A stretch of 64,000 nt of DNA from Janthinobacterium sp. 344 (GTDB lineage: Bacteria > Pseudomonadota > Gammaproteobacteria > Burkholderiales > Burkholderiaceae_D), in NCBI RefSeq assembly GCF_900112025.1, contig NZ_FOKL01000008.1:164766-228765 (forward strand), given 5' to 3'. Of the stretch, positions 53,835 to 62,621 are shown one piece after another (the first letter of the stretch is position 1; the number at the start of each line of letters is the position of its first letter). Below the pieces are notes generated by a model. It ran no database searches. It worked only from the letters and a program-made list of their open reading frames with translations, and had not been told where the DNA came from. A program made the translations under genes and the position numbers.

Positions 53835-55703
53835 CTACAGCTGCCACAGGCGCAGCGGCAGCAATCCCCACCAAGCCAGCACCAGCAGCAATTGCAGCGC
53901 CGCCAGCAAGGCCAGCCAATCCCATTTCGCCAGCGAGCCCACCTCGGCCGCCGTGCCGCGGCTGCGCCAGCAGCGGGCCAGGCCGAATGCCGTGGCCAGC
54001 GGCAGCGCGCCCGTGGCCAATGCCAGCAGCACGCTGGCCAGCGTCACGTCGCCCAGGCGCAGCCAGGACTGGAAGAAAAAGAATGGCAAGGGCAGCGCCA
54101 GCGCCAGCAGCGACAGCACGGGCGCGAACAGGTGGTCGCCCCTTGCCAAGGTGCGGCGCGCGGCGCGGTACAGGCCCACCAGCAGCACGTACAGCATGCC
54201 CGCCACGCCCAGTGCCAGGCTGCCCCACAAGACCAGCATGCGCAGCATGGAAACCCGTTCATAACTGCGCAAGCCGTCGCTGAGGATATGCCGGCCATCT
54301 TCCTGCATCAGCACGTGCGACGGCGTACTGCGGTCGCTGGCGCGGAACAGGAAGCCGCCTGCCGGCTCCAGCTCCATCGGCTCGCCCTGGAACGGGATCA
54401 GGAACAGCGACTCGCCATCCCATTTGAGGCGCGTAAAACCGAAGACGGCATCGATCCAGGCCATGCTGGCCATGGGGCTGGGGGACGGCAGGTACACGCC
54501 CTGCCAGTTTTCCACCGTGGGCGCGGGCGTGCCGCGCGCGGCCGGCGCGCGCAGGGGCACATCGAGGTCGCGCAACAGCAGCCGGTTGAAGCGTTCATAG
54601 TCGGCCTGCTCGGCATCCGTATTGAAGGCCACGAAAAAGGCGCTGTCCTGCTCCGGATAGATGCACAGCATGGCGCGAAAGCCCACCGTGGTACCGGGGT
54701 GGCAGGCCCCCACCACGTTGTGGCGGTCGCGCACGGCCAGGGCCAGCCCATGGCCCGTCGCCAGCCCCGCCTGCGCCGCATCCGTGCCGGCCGGCTCGGA
54801 CAAGGCGCCCATCAGCGCCAGGTCGATGAACTGCGCGCCATTCAGCTTGCCATCGCCCATGAGAAATTGCGCCAGCTTGCCCATGTCGGCCGCCGTGGTG
54901 GTGAACTGGCTGGCCGGACGCAGATACTGCGGCACGGCCGGCTGCGCCACGCAATGCTCGACATGGCCCATGGCCAGGCGCGGGTCGGCCTGCGCGCCGG
55001 TTTGCGTAACAAAGGCAAACGTGCTGTCCGCCATGCCCAGCGGCTGCAGCAGCTGCGCGTCCAGGTAGCGCTCATACGGCTGTCCCGTGACCTTTTCGAT
55101 CACCATGCCCAGCAAGCCATAGCCCATGTTGGAATAGGCATAGCGGCTGCCGGGACGGGCTCGCACGCGCAGCAGGTTGCGCCCGCCGTCAAAGGCCTCG
55201 GCCAGCGGCGTCTGCGGCCGTGGCTTCAGGCTGAACGCCTGCCAGAAGCGCACATTATCGAGGCCCGAGGTGTGCGCCAGCAGGTGGCGGATGCGCACGG
55301 GGTCGCTGGCCTGCCACGGATTTTTCAGGGCCAGTTCCGGCAACACCTGCTGCACGGGTGTGTCGAGCGTGAGCCGGTCTTCGCTGACCAGGCGCAGCAC
55401 GCCCAGCGCCAGCGCCACCTTGGCCACGGAGCCGACCTGCACGCGCGTATCGGCCTGCATGGGCGCTTGTTTGGCCGCATTGCGCATACCGGCGGCGCCC
55501 GTGCGTACTGTGCCATCGGGCAACACCTCACTCCAGACGGCGCCCGTCAAGCCTTCTTCCGTCAAGCCGGCATTCATATCGGCCTGCAGGGTGGCTTCGG
55601 CGGCGTGGGCCATGGCGCCGCAGAGCAGCAAGACCGGCATGGCGCGGCGCAAGTATCGCCGGGCGCGCGCGGCGAGCGTGAGATTTCGATCTGATGTCAA
55701 CAA
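53835..55703 (-). CDS. Serine hydrolase, class C beta-lactamase-like, with C-terminal membrane helices
   Basis: About 622 residues. The N-terminal region 'LTLAARARRYLRRAMPVLLLCGAMAHAAEA' is a signal peptide. The penicillin-binding-like fold shows 'VGSVAKVALALGVL' (S-x-x-K), 'YAYSNMGYGLLGMVIEKVTGQPY' (Y-x-N) and 'CHPGTTVGF' (H-x-G). After about residue 470, five hydrophobic helices follow, an arrangement seen in membrane-anchored D-alanyl or peptide esterases. The substrate is unknown; this is an esterase/peptidase family, not proof of resistance. I chose TTG 55703 because AAGG lies nine bases upstream and it restores a basic n-region. The ATG at 55640 would leave no positive residues before the hydrophobic core. 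Confidence 0.8.
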   Translation of the reverse strand: MLTSDRNLTLAARARRYLRRAMPVLLLCGAMAHAAEATLQADMNAGLTEEGLTGAVWSEVLPDGTVRTGAAGMRNAAKQAPMQADTRVQVGSVAKVALALGVLRLVSEDRLTLDTPVQQVLPELALKNPWQASDPVRIRHLLAHTSGLDNVRFWQAFSLKPRPQTPLAEAFDGGRNLLRVRARPGSRYAYSNMGYGLLGMVIEKVTGQPYERYLDAQLLQPLGMADSTFAFVTQTGAQADPRLAMGHVEHCVAQPAVPQYLRPASQFTTTAADMGKLAQFLMGDGKLNGAQFIDLALMGALSEPAGTDAAQAGLATGHGLALAVRDRHNVVGACHPGTTVGFRAMLCIYPEQDSAFFVAFNTDAEQADYERFNRLLLRDLDVPLRAPAARGTPAPTVENWQGVYLPSPSPMASMAWIDAVFGFTRLKWDGESLFLIPFQGEPMELEPAGGFLFRASDRSTPSHVLMQEDGRHILSDGLRSYERVSMLRMLVLWGSLALGVAGMLYVLLVGLYRAARRTLARGDHLFAPVLSLLALALPLPFFFFQSWLRLGDVTLASVLLALATGALPLATAFGLARCWRSRGTAAEVGSLAKWDWLALLAALQLLLVLAWWGLLPLRLWQL

Positions 55704-55784
55704 TGTATTCTGCCTTTTCCATGGACTGCGCCCCCTTGCAAAATTGCTTGTTACAATAAAAAACTGACCAAGCAAGGAGCCTGC

Positions 55785-56147
55785 ATGTCCCAAGATATTA
55801 TTTCCGATACTCAACTCCAGCAAACCAAGAACCTGGCCTGGTGGTTGTACCTGATACATGGCGCCAGCTTTGTCTTTTCGCTGGGCGCCTTTTCCTTCAT
55901 TCCGCTCATCATCAATTATGTGAAGCGGGACGAGGCGGCCGGGACCTTCGTGTACAGCCATCACAGCTGGATGATCCGTTCCTTCTGGTGGTATGTGTGC
56001 TGGATCGTCGTCGGTGCCGTGCTGTGGATTACCATCATCGGCATTCCGCTGGCGTTCGTCGTCTGGGGCGTGGCCTGGCTGTGGAAAGCCTACCGCCTGC
56101 TGCGCGGCTTCCTCGACCTGAGCAACAACACGCCCGTGCCCCTGTAA
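55785..56147 (+). CDS. DUF4870-type small membrane protein
   Basis: 120 residues with three hydrophobic segments (about 18-45, 65-85 and 86-105). The opening 'KNLAWWLYLIHGASFVFSLGAFSFIPLIINYVKRDEAAGTFVYSHHSWMIRSF' is the DUF4870 hallmark (W...h-x-Y-L...FIP-L-I-x-W...H...R-S). The function of DUF4870 proteins is unknown; they are common single-copy membrane proteins in betaproteobacteria. AAGGAG lies eight bases before the ATG (AGCAAGGAGCCTGCATG), which fixes the start. It is divergent from the serine hydrolase and convergent with the lyase gene. Confidence 0.85.
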   Translation: MSQDIISDTQLQQTKNLAWWLYLIHGASFVFSLGAFSFIPLIINYVKRDEAAGTFVYSHHSWMIRSFWWYVCWIVVGAVLWITIIGIPLAFVVWGVAWLWKAYRLLRGFLDLSNNTPVPL

Positions 56148-56181
56148 GCCCGCGGGCAAGCCGCCGCGCCTGCCCTTCCCG

Positions 56182-57348
56182 CTACATCGCCGCGAACGCC
56201 CGTTCGATATCGGCGATCAAATCCTGCGGCTCTTCCAGCCCCACGTTCAGGCGCACCAGCTGGCCCGGCAAGGGCCAGCCCTTGCGCATGGACGCGATAC
56301 GGTATGGCATGACCAGGCTGTTCGCGCCGCCCCAGCTGTAGCCAATCTTGAACAACTGCAAGGCGTCGACGAAGCGGTCCGTCTGCGCCTCCGTGTAGCG
56401 GGCATCGAACAGCACGGAAAACAGGCCGCCCGCGCCCGTGAAATCGCGCTGCCAGATGGCGTGGCCGGGGCAATCGGCGAAAGCCGGATGCAGCACCGTG
56501 GCGATCTCCGGCCGGCCCTTGAGCCAGGCGGCCACCGCCCGCGCACCCCTGTCGTGCGCGTCGAAGCGCAGCTTCATGGTGGGCAAGCCGCGCAGCACCA
56601 GATAGGCGTCGTCCGCCCCCACGCCCATGCCCAGTCGCATGTGCGCCTGCGCCAGGCGGTCGTGCAGCGCCCGCTCGCGCGTGATGAGCGCGCCCATCAG
56701 CACGTCCGAGCCGCCCGACTGGTATTTGGTCAGCGCCTGCATGATGATGTCCACGCCCAGGTCGAAGCCGCGCAGGGCCAGGCCCGCCGACCAGGTGTTG
56801 TCCAGGGCCACCAGCACGCCGCGCGCATGGGCGGCTGCGCAGATGGCGGACAAGTCCGGCACTTCCATCGTCACGGAACCCGGCGCTTCCGTCCAGATGA
56901 GCTTGGTATTGTCCTGGATCAAGGCCGCGATGCCGGCGCCGATGAGCGGATCGTAATAGCGGGCCGTGATGCCGAAATCCTGCGCCAGCCAGCGTCCCAG
57001 TTCGCGGTTCGGGTTGTAGATGTTTTCCGGCAATAGCACGTCGTCGCCTGTTTTGAGCAGGGCGAAGTCCGCCATGGCGATGGCCGCCAGGCCCGATGGC
57101 GCCAGCAGGCAGTAATTCCCCCCTTCGATCTCGGCCAGCCGCGCTTCCAGCGTGAACGTGGTGGGCGTGCCGTGCAAGCCGTAGGTGTAGGCGTTCTTCT
57201 CTTTCCAGTCGCCCGAGCGCATGGCCGCCACGTCCTTGAACAGCACGGTCGAGGCATGGTGGATGGCGTTCGGAAACGCGGCAAAGCCTTGCGGCGCCTG
57301 GTAATCGCTGTGGATCAGCGCCGTCTGGGGGGATTTGGGTATGGTCAT
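56182..57348 (-). CDS. metC: Cystathionine beta-lyase (PLP-dependent Cys/Met metabolism family)
   Basis: 388 residues. Cys/Met metabolism PLP-enzyme pattern: 'YTYGLHGTPTTFTLEARLAEIEGG', 'LAPSGLAAIAMADFALLKTGDDVLLPENIYNPN', 'VLVALDNTWSAGLALRGFDLGVDIIMQALTKYQSGGSDVLMG' (Lys in T-K-Y-x-x-G is the PLP Schiff-base residue) and 'YSWGGANSLVMPY' near the end. It belongs to the MetC-type (not MetB) subgroup by this 'S-W-G-G-x-x-S-L' motif. It cleaves cystathionine to homocysteine, pyruvate and ammonia in methionine synthesis. It lies 190 bp downstream of rimO on the same strand, separated by a terminator, so it has its own promoter. Confidence 0.92.
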   Translation of the reverse strand: MTIPKSPQTALIHSDYQAPQGFAAFPNAIHHASTVLFKDVAAMRSGDWKEKNAYTYGLHGTPTTFTLEARLAEIEGGNYCLLAPSGLAAIAMADFALLKTGDDVLLPENIYNPNRELGRWLAQDFGITARYYDPLIGAGIAALIQDNTKLIWTEAPGSVTMEVPDLSAICAAAHARGVLVALDNTWSAGLALRGFDLGVDIIMQALTKYQSGGSDVLMGALITRERALHDRLAQAHMRLGMGVGADDAYLVLRGLPTMKLRFDAHDRGARAVAAWLKGRPEIATVLHPAFADCPGHAIWQRDFTGAGGLFSVLFDARYTEAQTDRFVDALQLFKIGYSWGGANSLVMPYRIASMRKGWPLPGQLVRLNVGLEEPQDLIADIERAFAAM

Positions 57349-57361
57349 GGCGTCGGAAAAT

Positions 57362-57396
57362 AAAAAAAGGCGGATCAGCCTGTGCTGGTCCGCCTT
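57362..57396 (-). terminator. Rho-independent terminator between rimO and metC
   Basis: Read on the minus strand, the 13 bp stem (AAGGCGGACCAGC/GCTGATCCGCCTT, with one G-T wobble) has a four-base loop and is followed by seven T. It ends rimO transcription before metC. Confidence 0.88.
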
Positions 57397-57454
57397 GATT
57401 GTAAGGGCTTATGCCCTTGCCTGCCGTACGTATGACAGAGTGTTACACCTGCAT

Positions 57455-57539
57455 AAAAAACGTTCAGCCCAAGGCGCGCTGCCGAAGACAGTACTTTACT
57501 GTACGGCAAGGCAGCGCAACGCCGGCATGGACGTTTTTT
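57455..57539. repeat. Triple-nested inverted repeat overlapping the rimO stop codon
   Basis: Outer arms are AAAAAACGTTCA (57455-57466) and TGGACGTTTTTT (57528-57539), complementary at 11 of 12. Middle arms are GCGCTGCC (57476-57483) and GGCAGCGC (57510-57517), perfect. Inner arms are ACAGTA (57488-57493) and TACTGT (57497-57502), perfect, with a CTT loop. The right end enters the rimO stop codon. It would form one long hairpin RNA in either direction. Confidence 0.7.
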
Positions 57540-58950
57540 ACTCGGCGGCGCCCCACAGGTCGTGCGCATCCGCTGATGTAATTGTGACGTCAACGAACTG
57601 GCCCACGGCCAGCTTGCGGTGCGGCTCGTATGGCGGCTTGACGTACACGACGCCGTCGATTTCCGGCGCGTCGGCGGACGAGCGGCCCACGCCGCCGGAG
57701 CGGGTGACTTCATCGATCAGCACGCGCACGGTCTTGCCGACCTTGGCTTGCAGGCGTTTTTTCGAGATTTCTTCCTGCAGCAGCATCACGCGGCCGCGGC
57801 GCTCTTCGCGCAGCTCTTCCGGCACCGGATTGGCGATGGCGTTGGCGGTCGCGCCTTCCACCGGGGAATACGCGAAGCAGCCCAGGCGGTCGATCTGCGC
57901 TTCCTTGAGGAAGTCCAGCAGGTATTCGAATTCCGCTTCCGTCTCGCCCGGGAAACCGGCGATGAAGGTCGAGCGTATCGTCAGGTCCGGGTTGATGGCG
58001 CGCCAGGCCTGGATGCGGTCGAGGTTTTTCTCGCCGCTGGCCGGACGCTTCATGCGTTTGAGCACGTCAGGGTGCGCATGCTGCATCGGAATATCGAGGT
58101 AAGGCAGGATGTGGCCGCCGCTCATCATCGGGATGATCTGGTCCACGTGCGGGTACGGGTACACATAGTGCAGGCGCACCCAGGCGCCGTAGGACTTGGC
58201 CAGTTCGCCCAGCGCTTCCGTCAGCTGCGTCATGTGCGTCTTCACGGGACGGCCATTCCAGAAGCCGGAACGGAATTTCACGTCCACGCCATAGGCCGAA
58301 GTGTCTTGCGAAATGACCAGCAATTCCTTGACGCCGGACTTGAACAGGTTTTCCGCTTCCATCATCAGCTCGCCGATCGGGCGCGAGACCAGGTCGCCGC
58401 GCATCGACGGGATGATGCAGAAGCTGCAACGGTGGTTGCAGCCTTCGGAGATTTTCAGGTAGGCGTAATGCTTCGGCGTCAGCTTGATGCCTTGCGGCGG
58501 CACCAGGTCGAGGAACGGCGCATGCGGCTTTGGCAGGTGCAGGTGGACGGAGTCCATCACTTCGGCCAGCGCGTGCGGGCCCGTGACGGACAGCACCTTC
58601 GGGTGCACCTTCATGATGATGTCGTCGCCGGCAGCATCTTTCTTGGCGCCCAGGCAACCGGTGACGATCACCTTGCCGTTTTCGGCCAGCGCTTCGCCGA
58701 TGGCGTCCAGCGACTCTTGCACGGCGGCATCGATAAAACCGCAGGTATTGACGATCACCAGATCGGCGCCAGCGTAGGATTTCGCCGTTTCGTAGCCTTC
58801 GGCGCGCAGCTGGGTCAGGATTTGTTCGGAATCGACCAGCGCTTTCGGGCAGCCGAGCGAGACGAAGCCCACTTTCGGCGCCGCACCTGGCATGGCCAGC
58901 ATGGCCTCGGGCTGGGCGGAAGGAACGGGAATACGGTGAATTTCAGACAT
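57538..58950 (-). CDS. rimO: Ribosomal protein S12 methylthiotransferase RimO
   Basis: 470 residues. The MTTase N-terminal domain '[28 protein letters not shown]' carries the first cluster's Cys. The radical-SAM core has '[25 protein letters not shown]' (C-x3-C-x2-C near residue 170) and '[22 protein letters not shown]'. The C-terminal TRAM domain ends in '[19 protein letters not shown]', as in RimO. It adds a methylthio group to an Asp of ribosomal protein S12. The start at 58950 is the only ATG before the conserved part. It is a single-gene unit ending at hairpins. Confidence 0.96.
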   Translation of the reverse strand: MSEIHRIPVPSAQPEAMLAMPGAAPKVGFVSLGCPKALVDSEQILTQLRAEGYETAKSYAGADLVIVNTCGFIDAAVQESLDAIGEALAENGKVIVTGCLGAKKDAAGDDIIMKVHPKVLSVTGPHALAEVMDSVHLHLPKPHAPFLDLVPPQGIKLTPKHYAYLKISEGCNHRCSFCIIPSMRGDLVSRPIGELMMEAENLFKSGVKELLVISQDTSAYGVDVKFRSGFWNGRPVKTHMTQLTEALGELAKSYGAWVRLHYVYPYPHVDQIIPMMSGGHILPYLDIPMQHAHPDVLKRMKRPASGEKNLDRIQAWRAINPDLTIRSTFIAGFPGETEAEFEYLLDFLKEAQIDRLGCFAYSPVEGATANAIANPVPEELREERRGRVMLLQEEISKKRLQAKVGKTVRVLIDEVTRSGGVGRSSADAPEIDGVVYVKPPYEPHRKLAVGQFVDVTITSADAHDLWGAAE

Positions 58951-59188
58951 AGGTGGCAGCTAGTAAAATGGTGAGGCGAATCGGCTATTGTACCCCGAGC
59001 CGCCCCTTGCTGTCAGTGGCGGTCTGGGTTTGCTGCGGGATATGCAACGGGGGGAGCCACGGGCGACCTGCCCTGAGCATATTCTTTCACGCATTCCATA
59101 TCTGGCTGCAGCCCATACTTGACTAATGTACTTGTTATTTCATACACAGTCTCGCTATAATAAGATTTTATTGCACTGTGGAAATAAA

Positions 59189-60721
59189 ATGTTCATCAAA
59201 AATCTTGTTGCCAACGTTTTTGCAGGAGCCGTCTCTGCGCTGATGCTCGGTGGCTGTGTCACAACGCATGTGCAGCGCCCTCTCAGCGTCGGCGTGCCCT
59301 CCGAAGGTACAGCCGTTACTGTCAGCATTACTGCCAACACTGATGAGGTGAACGGACTGGGCCAGATCACTTTGGGCCGCCTGAGTAGCGGAGACGCAGG
59401 ATCCAGCCTGATCCTGCAGCAATATATCCTGAACCAGGTTGCCAAGGATATGGCGCGCGACACGACTCTTTTCATGGGGACCCTGCCACCGGGGAAATAC
59501 TACTTCAGTAAACTGGCCGACTCCGGCAAATCAAACCGCTACATCAAAATGGGCGGCGGCCTGGGCTTATTTACTGTGGAGGAAGGCAAGCCGGTCGATC
59601 TGGGCCGCCTGATCGTCACTCCTCTTTATGGCGAGCGTGTACTGGTCGGCCGCAGCGTGCGGGTGCGAGACAACCGCACCCTGCTCGAACGCTATTCTCC
59701 CGAGCACCTGAAGCTGTTTGCACCCGAAAAGACAGTCAACTGGTCCGGATCGCGCAGTGATACGGATCGCGCTGAGGAAGTCGCCATGGCCCGCCCCACC
59801 GGTGCCGAATGCGTGACGGAGCTACCAGACGGCAGCGTGGCGGCCGCAACCCGCATGGGCACAGTGCTGTGGCGCAGCCCTGAGGGAACATGGAAACAAC
59901 TGGCCAGCGACAAAATAGAGACGCTGAACTGCGTGCAGCCGGTGCAAATGCCGGATGCAGACTTGCTGGCCTTCGGCGAGTTCGGCACCCTGCTGCGCCA
60001 TGCGCCGGGACAGAACAAGCTTGAACCGATTGACACTGGCAACCTTCCCTATGGCAATCTGGTCGGACTGGCTGGCAATATGGACGCTGGCTGGTATGTC
60101 GCCGTCCAGCGTAACAATGAAGTCACGATTTATCATTCCGCCCGTCTCGAGCGCGGCGAGTGGAATCAGGTACGCAGTGAGAAGCTGGGGAAATGGCTCC
60201 TGAACCAGGACACCTGGTTCTGGCTGCGCGATATCGGCACAGGCTTTGCCTACACGTCGACGAAAGGAACGCTGCACCTCTACGACTACGCCAGTGGCCA
60301 GTGGTCAGAGCGGGCAATGCCCGATCGCCGTGTGGATGCGATGCGCATCAGCGGCAGCGGCATGTGGAGCCTCATAACACAAGGTTACGGGCCATTTGCG
60401 ATCACCTCCAGAGATGCTTTCGTTTCAGTGAATCAAGGTCAAAGCTGGCAAGAGGTCACCGCTAGCCACATTCCGCTGGTTCAGCGTACCGATGGCACCC
60501 TGCTGCGTTTTGAAAGCAGTCTGATGAGCGATACGACCTTACATGCCAGTAGCGACATGGGCAAAACGTGGACACTGGTGGACGCCAAACCGAAATCACG
60601 CGAGTTGACCCCGCTTAAATCGGGTGCGATTCTGGGAAAAATAACGCGCTGGAGCGTGCCGGCGCAATTTGAAATATCGAACGACGGCGGTAAAAGCTGG
60701 ACTGCCGAAAGCATGAAGTGA
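59189..60721 (+). CDS. Predicted lipoprotein with BNR/Asp-box repeats
   Basis: 510 residues from ATG 59189. The signal peptide MFIKNLVANVFAGAVSALMLGGC has a lipobox L-G-G-C. The middle half has repeated beta-propeller-like strands ('TVLWRSPEGTWKQLAS'). Near the C-terminus three Asp-box-like units occur: 'SVNQGQSWQEVT', 'SSDMGKTWTLVD' and 'SNDGGKSWTAES' (pattern S-x-D/N-x-G-x-S/T-W). Sialidases and photosystem-assembly YCF48-like proteins carry such repeats; no enzymatic residues are evident. The composition is less GC-biased than neighbours and the region is flanked by a low-density segment. The longer in-frame start at 59126 would hide the signal peptide. Function unknown. Confidence 0.78.
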   Translation: MFIKNLVANVFAGAVSALMLGGCVTTHVQRPLSVGVPSEGTAVTVSITANTDEVNGLGQITLGRLSSGDAGSSLILQQYILNQVAKDMARDTTLFMGTLPPGKYYFSKLADSGKSNRYIKMGGGLGLFTVEEGKPVDLGRLIVTPLYGERVLVGRSVRVRDNRTLLERYSPEHLKLFAPEKTVNWSGSRSDTDRAEEVAMARPTGAECVTELPDGSVAAATRMGTVLWRSPEGTWKQLASDKIETLNCVQPVQMPDADLLAFGEFGTLLRHAPGQNKLEPIDTGNLPYGNLVGLAGNMDAGWYVAVQRNNEVTIYHSARLERGEWNQVRSEKLGKWLLNQDTWFWLRDIGTGFAYTSTKGTLHLYDYASGQWSERAMPDRRVDAMRISGSGMWSLITQGYGPFAITSRDAFVSVNQGQSWQEVTASHIPLVQRTDGTLLRFESSLMSDTTLHASSDMGKTWTLVDAKPKSRELTPLKSGAILGKITRWSVPAQFEISNDGGKSWTAESMK

Positions 60722-60743
60722 AAGTTCTGACCGTCAGTCGACA

Positions 60744-60971
60744 ATGCCATGCCCACCCGATGTGAACGATGACTGCCAGGCGGCATCCGTGCCGTCTGCC
60801 TGGATCGACTTGCAGAGCAAGAGCCGGATGGCGGACGCGCCTGAATATGTGGTGGAAGGCACGTCGATTGAAACCCTGATTGAGCAGATCTTTGGCAATC
60901 AGGAAGTCAGCTATATCCACGTCCGCAACGCCAGACGCGGTTGCTACGCTGTCCGGGTTGACCGGGCATAG
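60744..60971 (+). pseudogene. C-terminal remnant of a DUF1203-like gene
   Basis: The encoded 75 residues end 'TLIEQIFGNQEVSYIHVRNARRGCYAVRVDRA', which by eye matches the end of DUF1203 proteins (about 150 residues; '...YVH.HNA..GC(Y/F)AARV.RA'). The preceding part of the family is absent: the first about 25 residues look unrelated, and the upstream sequence belongs to the lipoprotein gene. It is therefore likely a decayed fragment, possibly left by a recombination that also brought neighbouring genes. It could also be a short real gene. Confidence 0.45.
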
Positions 60972-61031
60972 GTAGCAATGGATTGCATGTGCGATTCTCA
61001 GGCTCCTGCATCGCTTATCATCAACTGCAGG

Positions 61032-61634
61032 CTATGAGCTTGCTCGGTCCGGTTCCAAAGCACGGCTGGAAGCAGCACCTGGGATTTCAATACGTAGCTT
61101 GGGCCAGGTACCTTGCCAATTCTTGCCACGCACGCGGCCTGCGTAGACCGATTGCTTCGCTGTCAGAAATCGCTCTGTCGGCCGGACCACCAGATCGAAA
61201 AGATCATGCAGGCCGAAAGGCGCCGCTATATCGATGCCTGCAAGGTCATTGAGTCGCACACCCACGGCAGTGGCGGTTTCCGGCCAGTATCTCATGGCAT
61301 CGGAAGCGGTCAGGTAAGGCAGGTCCGCATTGCGTTCATGCATACGCGCCTGATTCTTGACCGACCAGCCCAGCGTGCCGTCCCGTGCTCTTAAACTCGA
61401 CTCAAGCATGGCGTCATGCGCCTGTGTCGCCTTGCTTGGGTCGTACCAGATGACGTCGATATCGTGAGGCAGTGGCGAAGGCGCACGTTGGTGCAAATGA
61501 TCCCAGACACAGCATCGCACAAATCCCGCAGCAACCCAGCAATCGGGCAGATCAAGTTCCCTGACAAGACGAAGGACATGCATACGCTCATTATCGGCTG
61601 CAATCATTGCCTGCAATTGCTCAAGCAGCGCCAT
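61032..61634 (-). CDS. Nucleotidyltransferase family protein (COG3575 type)
   Basis: 200 residues. The N-terminal 'DCWVAAGFVRCCVWDHLHQRAPSPLPHDIDVIWYDPSKA' is the family signature: an 'AAGF(I/V)RN..WD.LH' strand with a D-x-D pair (P-H-D-I-D-V) as in nucleotidyltransferase-fold proteins of this group. It continues 'LGWSVKNQARMHERNADLPYLTASDAMRYWPETATAVGVRL' and '...HDLFDLVVRPT'. Cellular role and substrate are unknown; members are widespread, often solitary. It lies convergent to the DUF1203 remnant. Lower GC and more varied codon use than mfd or rimO suggest horizontal acquisition. Confidence 0.85.
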   Translation of the reverse strand: MALLEQLQAMIAADNERMHVLRLVRELDLPDCWVAAGFVRCCVWDHLHQRAPSPLPHDIDVIWYDPSKATQAHDAMLESSLRARDGTLGWSVKNQARMHERNADLPYLTASDAMRYWPETATAVGVRLNDLAGIDIAAPFGLHDLFDLVVRPTERFLTAKQSVYAGRVRGKNWQGTWPKLRIEIPGAASSRALEPDRASS

Positions 61635-61783
61635 ATATACTCCTTGTGAACCTGCAGTTGCATATCAAACGAACGCTGCGATGTCATCCTTGCCGGACAG
61701 CGTCTGCCCATCAAGGAAAAATGGTTGCACCATGCTCCGATCAAAACCCGGCACACCGAGGCGATATGGCGCCTGAATGCACA

Positions 61784-61807
61784 ACGGCACAGGAATTCCT
61801 GTGCCGT
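61784..61807. terminator. 24 bp perfect palindrome downstream of phaR
   Basis: A self-complementary sequence with central AATT (arms ACGGCACAGG and CCTGTGCCGT), 24 bases past the phaR stop codon on the minus strand. It could terminate phaR by hairpin formation, but no T-run follows in either direction. Confidence 0.45.
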
Positions 61808-61831
61808 CGCGGGACCCGCATCGCTTGGGGC

Positions 61832-62395
61832 CTACTTCTTGTCCGTTGGCGGGACCGGCGGCACGAAGGGGAAAGTGCCGAACAGATTCTTGCTCTGGCT
61901 CTGCATCTGCTCCTGCATCTGCACGAACAGGCTCTTGCTCTGGTCGATATAGTTGTTCATCATGCCCTGCATCATCGGACCCTGGACATTCATGAACTGG
62001 GTCCACATTTCCGGGCTGAATGGCTTGCCTTCGAAGCTGCCGGCCGAGGTGCCCGTGAATTTATGCTGGATATCGGTGAACGCTTGCACGTTCTTTTCCA
62101 GGTAGGATCCCATCATGCCCTGCATGGCGTGGCCATAGTAGCGGATGATCTGCGACAGCACGCTGCTCGAGAACATGGGCGCGCCATTGGCTTCCTCTTC
62201 CAAAATGATCTGCAGCAAGATGCTGCGCGTCAAATCTTCACTGGATTTGGCATCGACGACCGTAAAGACCTCGTTATCCAACACCAGCTGCTTGACGTCC
62301 GTCAAGGTGATGTAGGAGCTGGTTTGCGTGTCATACAGACGGCGGTTGGGATATTTTTTAATCAGGCGGTCTATATTTTTTTTTGCACTACTCAT
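61832..62395 (-). CDS. phaR: Polyhydroxyalkanoate synthesis repressor PhaR
   Basis: 187 residues. The N-terminal DNA-binding domain is 'IDRLIKKYPNRRLYDTQTSSYITLTDVKQLVLDNEVFTVVDAKSSEDLTRSILLQIILEEE', diagnostic for PhaR (PHB_acc_N plus PHB_acc). A helical region rich in Met/Gln mediates binding to PHA granules. It represses phasin and other PHA genes and releases when it binds PHB. I chose the ATG at 62395 with GGA eight bases upstream; a GTG at 62407 adds four residues. It is downstream of and co-directional with phaC, as commonly seen in betaproteobacteria. Confidence 0.95.
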   Translation of the reverse strand: MSSAKKNIDRLIKKYPNRRLYDTQTSSYITLTDVKQLVLDNEVFTVVDAKSSEDLTRSILLQIILEEEANGAPMFSSSVLSQIIRYYGHAMQGMMGSYLEKNVQAFTDIQHKFTGTSAGSFEGKPFSPEMWTQFMNVQGPMMQGMMNNYIDQSKSLFVQMQEQMQSQSKNLFGTFPFVPPVPPTDKK

Positions 62396-62439
62396 CACAA
62401 GTTCCACTTATTGCGCCGCAGCGCGTACTGAGTTAATCC

Positions 62440-62468
62440 GAAAAAAAAGCGAACGTGGGTCCGCTTTC
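62440..62468 (-). terminator. Possible terminator/attenuator between phaC and phaR
   Basis: On the minus strand, AAGCG...CGCTT forms a short GC-containing stem followed by a run of eight T (62448 down to 62441). It lies about 155 bp after the phaC stop and 46 bp before the phaR start. Folding is modest. Confidence 0.45.
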
Positions 62469-62621
62469 GCACCTGCCTACTTTTTGCATTATAGAGTGGA
62501 AAACGGCTCCATTGCACATCAGGGTAGTAGATTCCCGCATTTATTGCAACGCAACTAAAAGTAGATTCCTGACAAGACCGGAGATCACTGCGGTCTTGCC
62601 CGGCCATCAGGCTGGTCCGCC

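Noticed and set aside
53835..55703. Beta-lactamase resistance gene
   Set aside because: S-x-x-K and Y-x-N motifs are shared by many esterases and peptidases; the C-terminal membrane helices do not fit a resistance enzyme.
62571..62600. Hairpin AAGACCG...CGGTCTT after phaC as a terminator
   Set aside because: Only a 7 bp stem with a 10-nt loop and no T-run; too weak to call.
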